The notes under the pieces were generated by a model. The model was not told where the DNA came from. It saw only the letters and a list, made by a program, of their open reading frames with translations, and did no database searches. Made by a program: the position numbers and the translations under genes. A DNA stretch of 64,000 nt from Dasypus novemcinctus (taxonomy: Eukaryota > Chordata > Mammalia > Cingulata > Dasypodidae), in NCBI RefSeq assembly GCF_030445035.2, contig NC_080701.1, forward strand, positions 13,110,739 to 13,174,738. The letters are read 5' to 3'. This document shows positions 23,588-32,472 of this stretch, piece by piece (positions within the stretch are counted from its first letter, which is position 1; each line of letters opens with the position of its first letter).

Positions 23588-23642
23588 GCGCGCGGCCCGG
23601 GGCGGGAGGGGGCGCGCGCCCGAGGCCAGGACGCCCTCACGG

Positions 23643-23652
23643 TGACTCAGCA
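23643..23652 (+). promoter_or_regulatory. GSR: Antioxidant response element (NRF2-small MAF site) at GSR promoter
   Basis: TGACTCAGCA matches the full ARE/MARE core TGAC-nnn-GC with the AP-1-like TGACTCA inside it. It sits 56-65 bp upstream of the GSR initiation codon, inside the CpG island. GSR is an established NRF2 target in mammals. The position supports oxidative-stress induction of this gene; occupancy is inferred. Confidence 0.75.
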
Positions 23653-24664
23653 CCCAGGGGAGCGGGCGAGGACGGCCCAGGGCGCCCAGCCAGGGCCCGG
23701 GGGCGGAGGGAGGGCGAGGAGGCGGGCTCCGGAGCGGAGTGGGCGGGAGCCCGCGCCCCGTGTCCTTTGCCTGGGGGAGTCCCCGCCTCGGTCTCCACCC
23801 CCTGCACCTGGGTCCCGCGCCCGTGGGCTCGGCGGGAGTGGGGTCTCTCAAGGCTTCGCGAGCCGCGGCAAGAGGGAGGCCCTCCCGCCCTTCCCCTGCC
23901 TTCCCTCCGCCGGCGACCTGGGAGTCGCCAGGGAGAGCTTTGCCGTCAGTTGGGGCTTGGGGGTTGATGTTTCACGAAGTTTGAGCCGCAGACTGCCTGG
24001 ACTGTTGATTCTCCTGAATCTCGGGCCTGGGATCCCCGGAAATATTCATTTTAAATTACACCCTCCTCCCCGTCAAGGGACCCTTAAGCGCACTTACTTT
24101 GAAAAATATTGGAATTATAGGCCGAATCTGGGTAATGAATTTTGTGATCCACAGATGGTGCTTAGAGGAGACACTAAAGCATTTTTTTCCCAGACTCTAG
24201 AGACTGCGGTGTCCTTTTGGAATGACTGGGATGAACTCTAACAGCAAAGTGCAAGCCTTGAATGTGTGTGGAGATGGGCCACGGTCCAGTGCCCTCTGCC
24301 CAGATGGACTACAAAGAGGTCATTTTATCACAGGCTGTGAGCCCTCTGCCAGGAGGAATGGCAGAGAAGCTTGGCTGAGGACACACTGAGGGCAAATGGA
24401 AATGTGCACACACCAATCAGAATGGTATCCCATTCGTTTCTTAAAGTGTTTTGTTATTGTTTTTAAAAACTAATATAGGGGCAAAAGGGAAAGTTTGTTC
24501 CAGTAGAATGCCAAGTAATAAGTGTTGAAGGAACAAAAGAATTTGAAAAAATCACCATTTTAGTGATAATTATGTGGCCAAAAAGCATCAATGAATGTTG
24601 TACACGTTAGGCAAAAATTGGGGGAAAAGGCTATTTACACAGTCTCAGAGTAAATTCCCACAGA

Positions 24665-25034
24665 CTGCTTTTTTTACATTGCTCCCCACTCCCCCCCAGT
24701 TGTCTGCTCCCTGTGTCCATTCGCTGTGTGTTCTTCTGTGTCCGCTTGTATTCTTGTCAGCAGCACCAGGAATCTGTGTCTCTCTTTGTTGTGCCATCTT
24801 GCTGCGTCAGCTCTCCATGTGTGCAGTGCCACTCCTGGGCAGGCTGCGCTGTTTTCACGTGGGGCAGCTTTCCTTGTGGGGTGCACTCCTTGCATGTGGG
24901 GGCCCAGGGGACACCCCTGCATGGCATGGCACTCCTTGTATGTGTCAGCACTGTGCGCAGAGGCCCTGGGTTTGAACCCTGGACCTCCTATATGGTAGAT
25001 GGATGCTCTATCAGTTGAGCTAAATCCACTTCCC
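24665..25034 (-). repeat. DAS-type chimeric tRNA SINE (tandem copy 1)
   Basis: This minus-strand copy has its head at 25034 and tail near 24665. It lies tail-to-head against a second copy (25036-25443). ACTGCTTTT occurs at 24664-24672 and 25448-25456 on the outer flanks and may be the TSD of the pair. Confidence 0.9.
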
Positions 25035-25035
25035 T

Positions 25036-25443
25036 TATTTTTTTTTTAAAGATTTATTTCTTTCTGTCCCCTTCCCCCCCCCCATTGTCTGCTCTCTTGT
25101 ATCCATTCATTGTGTGTTCTATGTCTGCTTGCATTCTTGGCGGCACCAGGAATCTGTGTCTTTTTTGTTGCGTCATCTTGCTGTGTCAGCTCTCCGTGTG
25201 TGCAGTGTCAGACTCATGGGCAGGCTGTGCTTTTCACATGGGGCGGCTCTCCTTGCAGGGCGCACTCCTTGCGTGTGGGACTCCCCTACGCAAGGGACAC
25301 CTTTGCGTGGCATGGCACTTCTTGCGCGTGGCAGCACTGTGAGTGGGCCAGCTCACCACACGGGCCAGGAGCCCCTGGGTTTGAACCGTGGACCTCTTAT
25401 ATGGTCGGCGGATGCTCTATCAGTTGAGCCACATTCACTTTCC
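25036..25443 (-). repeat. DAS-type chimeric tRNA SINE (tandem copy 2)
   Basis: This is the second minus-strand copy of the tandem pair. Its A-rich tail (T-rich on plus, from 25038) abuts the head of the first copy. It may have inserted into the other's end, or the pair may have moved together. Confidence 0.9.
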
Positions 25444-26117
25444 TGTCACTGCTTTTAAAATCTAAGTTTCTAAAAGTTTTATATTTCAGTACAAAAATGA
25501 TCAGGTTCACATTAACTGCCAAACATTATGTTTTAAAAAACTGAATATTCTTTGTTAAAGAGATCACAGGAAATGCTTTCCAATATCTTAAATATATTTT
25601 AAAAATTCTGATACACATAATCTAAATAAAAAGCCACAAACGGTGGCTAAAATCCTGTCAGTGTTCAACCCAATACAACTTAAATCCACAGTTATTATAC
25701 ATAAACAATTCAAAATTAAAGTTCATAATAGTAATGTGAACAAGTTATTACTACATCACTACTGATGGGTTCCACTAGACTTTCAGCCAGGCACAGCATA
25801 TGTACATATATGATAGAATGCTTATGAAATTAAAGTTATCAGAGTTACAAATAAGGAATACATAAGTACTAACACAGCAATGCCAAAGTATTAGGGCCAT
25901 CAAAAAAAATGAATAGGATGTGAAGTAACACATTTGATAGTTACCTCTGAACCACTTTCCACTGATTTACAAAGCATGGTTTTATAATTCTTTTAAAAGG
26001 CAAATGTCCCTACACTGCTGCATATAGAATGTAATTTCATTCTACATTCTTGACTACAATGCAGTCTTCAAATCCTCTTGCAGAGTTTGACAAAGGTATT
26101 AGGATTTCCTCAGAAAG

Positions 26118-26350
26118 TCAATTGTCATATTTTCAGCAGGCTTTGGTTCTTCGTTGGCCTTGCAAAGTTCCTTAATAACGAATGATAAAGCTTCTGGGTT
26201 AATTTCTTATTCACAAAGCCATACACAAATACACTGAGTTTCCATACCTAAGCCAGAATTCAAAATTCGGGAGCTCTCAAGCAGAATATCCATGGTCTCC
26301 CTTACATCTGCTGTCACTGCTGCCTCGAGGGGGCTGCTACTGTTGGCCGT
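26118..26350 (-). pseudogene. MZT1P: Processed pseudogene of MZT1 (mitotic-spindle organizing protein 1)
   Basis: MZT1/MOZART1 is a small subunit that binds gamma-tubulin ring complexes. Read on the minus strand, this segment gives [19 protein letters not shown], then a region equivalent to METxxICVxLCE, then INPEAL..VIKEL and ENMT, which follow the MZT1 protein end to end without introns. The start is ACG instead of ATG (26348-26350), the Ala-rich N-terminus is shortened, a TAA stop (26207-26209) replaces the Gln after LCE, and the normal stop is displaced. Downstream minus-strand DNA (about 25449-26117) may be its 3' UTR, which I could not verify. No poly-A tail is visible; two SINEs sit at that end. 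Confidence 0.85.
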
Positions 26351-26680
26351 AATCAAGGCCCCTCCAGCCTAAGGCCTTTTAGATCCATCACTTTATTGTC
26401 ATTTGAGTGCTTTCCAAAGGGAGCAAAAGTTGATTCACACGTTTGTCCCCCCTAACCTTATCCAGATGCAAGTAACTTTTACCCATTTTTTAAAAATGTT
26501 TTTTGTGAAAGCTTGGAAAATATAACCAAAATACAGAAAATATGCACTAATAAAACAAAAACACTAAGTGAGAAATGCTTGGTATATAGAGCTGTCAGTG
26601 TAAACCTTTTATTATTACATAAATTATCCATAATATTCTTCCTAAAGAAAAACCCTGTTAATATTTTACATCCATGTATT

Positions 26681-27500
26681 AGTCAGCCAAAGGGGTGCTA
26701 ATGCAAAATACCAGAAATTGGGAAGCGGACTTGGCCCAGTGGTTGGGGCGTCCATCTACCACATGGGAGGTCCGCGGTTCAAACCCTGGGCCTCCTTGTC
26801 CCGTGTGAAGCTGGCCCATGTGCAGTGCTGATGCGCGCAAGGAGTGCCGTGCCATGCAGGGGTGTCCCCTGCGTAGGGGAGCCCCATGCGCAAGGAGTGC
26901 GCCCCCTAAAGGAGAGCCGCCCAGCGTGAAAGAGGGTGCAGCCTGCCCAGGAATGGTGCCACACACAAGGAGAGCTGACACAACAAGATGACACAACAAA
27001 AAGAAACACAGATTCCCATGCCGCTGACAACAACAGAAGCGGACAAAGAAGACACAGCAAATAGACACAGAGAACAGACAACAGGGGTGGGCAGGGGGAA
27101 GGGAACAGAAATAAATAAATCTTAAAAAAAAAAAAAAACAGAAATTTGTTGGTTTTTATAAAGGGTATTTATTTGGGGTAGGAGTTTACAGATACTAGGC
27201 CATAAAGCAGAGGTTACTTCCCTCAGCAAAGCCTATTTTTACATGTTGGAGCAAGGTGGCTGCTGACCTCTGTGAGGGTTCAGGCTTCCTGGGTTCCTCC
27301 CTTCCTGGGGCTTGCTTCTCTTTCCTCTGTGAACTTACTTCCTGGGGCTCCAGCTTAAGGCTTAGCATCAAACTCCAACATCATAACCCCTTAATTCTGT
27401 CCTTTGCCATACCTTTTATCTGTGAGTCCCCACCTACCAAAGGGTGGGGACTCAACACCCTACTGGCACAAGAGGTTTACATAATTCCTTAAGTAAACCT
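26681..27500 (-). repeat. Interspersed repeat of uncertain family (possibly MaLR-like)
   Basis: GTATTAGTCAGCC at the left and ATACCAGAAATT...TTTGTTGGTTTTTATAAAGG resemble the reverse of MaLR-type LTR ends. A related head (TGCTAAATGCTGCCAAAGC, ATACCAGAAATGAGTTGGC) occurs at 30546-30610. A matching end (ACAAACATAATCCAATATTT) appears at 28520-28572, beyond the LTR-like insertion. Confidence 0.45.
26720..27138 (+). repeat. DAS-type chimeric tRNA SINE with TSD
   Basis: This is a well-preserved copy with tRNA head, chimeric body and A-tail. CAGAAATT flanks it at 26712-26719 and 27139-27146. It has inserted into an older interspersed repeat (from about 26681) that resumes on the other side. Confidence 0.93.
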
Positions 27501-27739
27501 ATGAATCCAATATAATCTAATATGTCTAGAGGTGTTGGAAACTGAGACACAGTGGCCTCACAAGGAGAGATGTACTGTCTCCATGGCTATGCTTGCACCC
27601 TAAGGAATGTGGTAATTAAGAGTTTCCAACAAATGGGATGAAGCTGTTAAAGGCTGAAAGAAAAGATGAGTTCATACCTTTTGTAGTGAATAGAAAACTT
27701 AGACTGTGTACCTTTTTTTAAAAAATAACTGTCAAATCG

Positions 27740-28158
27740 TTTTTTTTTAAAGATTTATTTATTTACTTCTCTCCCCTTCCCCCACCGCCACCCCAGTTGT
27801 CTGTTCTCTGTGTCTATTCCCTGCGTCTTCTTCGTTGTCCGTTTCTGTTGTTGTCAGCGGCACGGGAATCTGTGTTTCTTTCTGTTGCGTCATCTTGTTA
27901 TGTCAGCTCTCCGTGTGTGCGGCGCCATTCCTGGGCAGGCTGCACTTTCCTTCGCGCTGGGCGGCTCTCCTTTAGGGGGCGCACTCCTTGCGCGTGGGGC
28001 TCCCCTATGCGGGGGACACCCCTGCGTGGCAGGGCACTCCTTGCGCACATCAGCACTGCGCATGGGCCAGCTGCACACGGGTCAAGGAGGCCTGGGGCTT
28101 GAACCGCAGACCTCGCATGTGGTAGACGGATGCCCTAACCACTGGGCTGAGTCCACCG
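27740..28158 (-). repeat. DAS-type chimeric tRNA SINE
   Basis: This minus-strand copy has its T-rich tail at 27740 and head near 28158. It sits inside an LTR-like element (27520-28505). Confidence 0.9.
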
Positions 28159-28399
28159 CACTGGACTTTGTACCTTGAGATAAGATTTTTTAAAATTCCT
28201 TAGACTATGGGTAATGCTGATAGTTAACTGCATGTTGCTGCTTGTTGTCACGTAGGCTATATGTTGCTGCTCGTTGTCATGTAGGCTACGTGTTCCTGCT
28301 TGTTGTCATGTGGACTGGAGTATATAGAGAGCCCCTTGTAAACAATAAAGTTGTCTGAGGAGTTATTACTCACAGACCCCCTGATCCCAGCTCTCTCAC

Positions 28400-28446
28400 T
28401 CGTTCTTTCTTTCTTTCTTTTTTTTTTTCTTTCTTTCTTTCTCTTT
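28400..28446 (+). repeat. (TTTC)n-rich simple repeat
   Basis: TTTC units with a T-run in the middle, within the downstream part of the LTR-like element. Confidence 0.9.
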
Positions 28447-28519
28447 CACTCTCCCTTTTCTCTTTCTTTCATAACCTTCGGGTCCAAATCTCCAGCACAG
28501 AGGAGAAGATCAGTTTACA

Positions 28520-28572
28520 AACATAATCCAATATTTCTTTTTGGAATTCATCAGTAATATCCAACTGCTAAA
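28520..28572 (-). repeat. Far end of the repeat begun at 26681
   Basis: ACAAACATAATCCAATATTT and TTTGGAATTCATCAGTAATA look like the continuation of the 26681-27500 repeat after an ~1 kb LTR-like insertion. This is inference from layout. Confidence 0.35.
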
Positions 28573-28588
28573 GTCTATATAAACATGT

Positions 28589-28988
28589 ATTTTTTTCTTA
28601 GAGATTTTTCCCCCTTTCCCTCCTCCCACCCTGCTGTTTTTTTGCTATCTGTGTTGTCTTCTGTTCTCACTTTCTCTCCTCTAGGATTCATCAGGATTCG
28701 ATCCTGGAGATCTCTGATGGGGAGAGAGGTTCCCGTCAATTGTGCCACCTCAGTTCGTGGTTTTGCTGCGCTTCACCTTGACTCTCTTTTGATGACGCAT
28801 CATCATCTTGCTGAGTGACTCACTTGCGTGGGGCACTGGATCACCACGTGAGCACTCATGTAGGTGCTGGCTTGCCGTGCAGGCACACCTTTCTCTTCTT
28901 CTTTTTCACCAGGAGGCCCCAGGGATTGAACCCAGATCCTCCCATATGGCAGATGGAAGCTGTATCACTTGAGCCACATCCACTTCCC
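28589..28988 (-). repeat. DAS-like SINE with two tRNA-like units
   Basis: In minus orientation the first unit ends near 28988 (GCCACATCCACTTCCC is its head on plus) and a second tRNA-like unit with a B-box-like GGATTCGATCCTGG lies near 28690-28760. AAACATGT flanks it at 28581-28588 and 28989-28996. It shares this layout with 34714-35121. Confidence 0.8.
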
Positions 28989-29261
28989 AAACATGTCTTT
29001 TTCACATAATACTTTCTGGAATTCTCTTGGAAGACAATCTGTTTTTCATATTGGACTATATGAAAATGACCATCTGCAGCAGTGTCATCCCCAAAATGGG
29101 CAAAAAGAATCATCATTAACTTGAGTGATGTAAAGCAATGTTCAACCAAATCTAAACATGTAGAAATATGACTCTATATGTGTAAATAAGTAGATATTTT
29201 ATAAAAGTCCCATGCTTGCAGCTACCACTTTTTATTTCTTTTTGCAATGGAAGTGTGATTT

Positions 29262-29400
29262 AGTGGAAAGTGAGTGCGTTTAGATAAACTTTGGTTCAAC
29301 CCTCAACTCCACCATTTACCAGATACAGGGCTGAGGAACCCGTTAACTTCTCTGAGATTCTGTTTCCTCATCTTCAGAATTTGCGTAATAACAGCTAACA
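29262..29400 (+). repeat. MIR, near complete
   Basis: It follows the MIR order: TTTAGTGGAAAGTGAGTGCG, TTGGTTCAACCCTCAACTCC, ACCATTTACCAG, CTCTGAGATTCTGTTTCCTC. Confidence 0.8.
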
Positions 29401-29789
29401 TTTTGTAAGCATCTACATGTAAAACGTTACAGACATTTTCTCAGTTAGCACACTGCCTAATGAAAAAGGTACTATTTTTAGTTCCCAAAATTTCAATCTC
29501 CTTCTTGAATTTTCAGAACTCGTGATTACTATGCTCCAGACACACTGCTTATTTTTTGCCTTTGTACTTGCTTCTCTCAGCTCTTTTCAAGATTACTTCT
29601 TTCTTGTCATTCTAACTTCCAGCCAAATATCATTTTCAGAGGGAGGCTTTTACTGATTATCTAAAGCTATAGTTCTTAAACATCAGTTTTCATCAAAAGA
29701 ACATGAGATTGCTAAGACCCATCTCCGGAATTTCATGTTAGTTTCCTTCCTTGTCTCTCCAACTAGAGTCTAATTCCATGCTGAACAAG

Positions 29790-29890
29790 GACATTGTCTA
29801 TCTTATTTATGGTTTTATCCCCAGCATCTGTAAGAATATCTGGGGCATTATAGGTGCTTCCTATTTGTTGCTGAATAAATGAATCAAGCC
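29790..29890 (+). repeat. MIR 3' end
   Basis: CATTGTCTATCTTATTTATG, then TATCTGGGGCATTATAGGTG and TGAATAAATGAATCA. Confidence 0.7.
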
Positions 29891-30170
29891 TAAAAGGGTT
29901 CAATCTTGGTTGCTCATGTAATATCATTCCTTCCTTGAGTGTACCCTCTCTCCCCCTCCTCAGTGGTATCTCAATGTGGCATATCAAACTTACCTATGGA
30001 GCATTTTAAAAATAATTTCTAAACCAGACTCTGTGAGGGAAAGAGTACACCTACAGATGAAATATTCAATGATGAATTTCTTAAAAATGTATTCATTTAT
30101 ACTCTACTTCTAAAGATAATTTAAGATGGCATTTTTATTAATCAAATAGTAATATAAGAGCAATATTATG

Positions 30171-30545
30171 TATTGAATCATGTCCACCACATTAACTTGT
30201 ACTAATCCCTGATCCTGTGAATGCGAATTCATTAGTAAACAGGATTTTTGAAGATCTTGTTAGTTAAAATGATGCCAAACTGAACCAGAGTAGGCCTTAA
30301 TCCAGTGTGACAGGAGCAAGCAGAGGAAATTTGGACAAAGTAGGAGATAGGAGACAGATGGTCACATGACGGAGGTAGAGTTGAGTTATGGATTGCCAGC
30401 AAGCTGCCACCAGAAGGTTACTACTTCAAAGAAAGCATGATCCTGCTGACACCTTGATTTTGGACATAGAGCCTAGACAGATACTTGGACTTGCACATTT
30501 AAAGTGAATGTTGGTAAATCTCACCTAAACTGAGAATTGTTTTAG
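30171..30545 (+). mobile_element. MLT1-like (MaLR) LTR remnant
   Basis: It starts TGTATTGAATCATGTCC and includes CTGCTGACACCTTGATTTTG, both as in the mammalian MLT1 LTR family. Heavily diverged, no coding content. Confidence 0.65.
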
Positions 30546-31225
30546 TTTGCTAAATGCTGCCAAAGCAATATACCAGAAATGAGTTGGCTTTTACAATGGG
30601 GATTTATTGGGTTAAAAGCTTAGTTCTGAGGCTGTGAAAATATCCAAATCGAGACATCATCAGGAGAGCCTTTCTCACTGAGCTGCAGCTGTGGGAGATC
30701 AGGCACATGGCAGCTTCCCCTAGTCCAGGGGTTTTTAACCTTTTTTGTTCCACAGACCCCTCTGCCAGTCAGGTGAAAACTACAGACCCCTTACTAAGTC
30801 CACACTGTACAGTGTATTATTTAGTAAATGTATCATACCGCACCAACATGGCCCCACAAAAATAATGTTTGTTTTTTCTTTCAATTCAAGCTCGCAGACG
30901 CCTGTGCTAGTCTCTTCCCTCTCCTCCTGGCCTGGCTGCGTCAGGCTTCTGGCTAACGTGGCTTCCTCTCAGCTTCGTTGCTCCACTGATTTCAGCTTCT
31001 GGGTTCCTCCCTGTCCCTGCAGCATTTTTCTGTGTCTGTGGCTTTTTATTTCCAAGTTTAAAGGACTCCAGTAAGAAGATTAAGACCACCCTGGATCATA
31101 CAACCTAATCAAAGGCGCTTAATTGAATCTAATCAAGAGCTCCCACCTGCAATAGGTTTACATGCACGGGGATGGATTAGCTTTAAGAACAGGAAATCTG
31201 GGGTCCACAAAGCCTTCAAACTGCC
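30546..31225 (-). repeat. Interspersed repeat of uncertain family (possibly MaLR-like)
   Basis: TTTAGTTTGCTAAATGCTGC at the left and TTCAAACTGCCACAAG at the right bound a segment whose head resembles the repeat at 26681. It abuts the MLT1-like remnant and may be a related LTR in reverse. Confidence 0.4.
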
Positions 31226-32472
31226 ACAAGTTTTAAAAGCAGACTGGAGCTGGCAGAAGAATCAGTAAACTTGACAAGACAACTGAAGTGCTTCAGGTTG
31301 AGAAGCAGAAAGAAAAAAGAATGAAGAAAAGTGAACAGAGCCTAAGAGACAAATGGGACACCATAAATGGTACCAATATATGCATAATGGGAGTCCCAGA
31401 ATAAGAAAAAAGAGAGAAAGGATCAGAAGGAATATTCAAAAACATACTGGAAGACAACATCCCAAATTTAACAAGACAGGGATATGCACATTCAAGAAGC
31501 CCAATGCATCCCAAACAGGATAAACCAAAGAGAACCATGTCCAGACACACTGTTGTCTGTCAAATTCCAGGACAAGAAGAAAGTAATGAAAGCTGCAAGG
31601 ACAAAAGAAGATGCTATGTAAAAGGGAGTGCCAATAACATTAAGTGCTGATATCTCATCAGAAACCATGAAGGCAAGACTGCAGTGGGACAACATATTTA
31701 TAGGACTTAAGGGAAAAAAAAAATTACCAGCCAAGAATTTTATATCTAGCACATCTGTTTTTCAAAAAATGAAAGACTGATTAAGACATTGCCAGCTAAA
31801 CAAAGGTTGAAGGAATTCATCACCACCAGACCTGCCCTACAAGCAATGCTAAAGGGTGTTCTGCAGGTTAAAAGGAAAGGTCACTAGACAGTGGGTCTAA
31901 GAGACATAAAGAAATAGACCTCTGGTAAAGGTTACCATATGGATAAGTATAAATGCCAATACAATTGTATTAATTGTATTTTTTATATGTATCTCTACTT
32001 TTTACTTCTTACAGGATTTAAAATGCAAATGCATAAAAAAGTAATAATGAACATATGGTTTTGGGCATACAATGTATAAAGATATAATTAGTAACAAATG
32101 CCATAAACAGATGAGGGGATAGAGGGGCATAAAGGTAGTGTATGTGTATGCTATTGAAGTTAAGGGTATCAAACATCACTGTTTTAAAATTAGTGTATTA
32201 AACTTAAGCCCCATGGTCATCACAAAGAAAATATATGAAAAATATATACAGAAAGAAATGAGAAGGGACTTAAAATGGTACACCACACAAAATGAAATAT
32301 ATACAAAAGTAGGCATTAACAGAAGAATTGTGGAAAAGAAAGATATAGGACTTACAAAGATCAAAAAGAAAAACCCCTGAAGAAAGACCTTCATATCCAG
32401 TAGTTACTTTAAATGTAAATGAATTAATCTCTCAGTCAAAGGCAGAGACTGGCAGAATGAATAAAAAAGCAT

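Larger units (their letters stand above)
1..23640 (-). other. GSR: GSR gene, 5' part (exons 1-6 and introns)
   Basis: Glutathione reductase is the FAD- and NADPH-dependent homodimer that reduces glutathione disulfide to glutathione in cytosol and mitochondria. Six consecutive exons are visible on the minus strand, each bounded by AG and GT and each matching the mammalian protein in order: transit peptide and FAD-binding GxGxxG (exon 1), a redox-active Cys pair split between exons 1 and 2, and the FAD domain through exon 6. Together they cover about the first 221 residues of a protein that is ~520 residues in human. The NADPH domain, central domain, dimer interface and the catalytic His lie past base 1. 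The upper limit is a guess because the transcription start is not visible. The exon 3 boundary is irregular (see that entry). Confidence 0.95.
22900..23960. promoter_or_regulatory. GSR: CpG island and promoter region of GSR
   Basis: About 1 kb is extremely GC- and CpG-rich compared with the AT-rich flanks and overlaps GSR exon 1. A GC box (GGGGCGGGA, 23599-23607) lies just upstream of the start codon and no TATA box is evident. This is the architecture of a housekeeping promoter. The exact transcription start cannot be read from sequence. Long ORFs on both strands here are a by-product of the base composition. Confidence 0.85.
27520..28505 (+). mobile_element. LTR-like element (solo LTR candidate)
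   Basis: Features of an LTR in plus orientation: TATATAGA (28321-28328), AATAAA (28344-28349) 16 bp further on, and a TTTC-rich segment ending TCCAAATCTCCAGCA. A DAS SINE is inserted at 27740-28158. I found no TSD or internal viral sequence, so the outer limits are estimates. Confidence 0.45.

Noticed and set aside
23279..24241. 320-codon plus-strand ORF across the GSR CpG island
   Set aside because: It is antisense to GSR exon 1 and promoter, composed of low-complexity Arg/Gly/Ala from CpG-rich DNA, and has no domain. It is a base-composition artefact.
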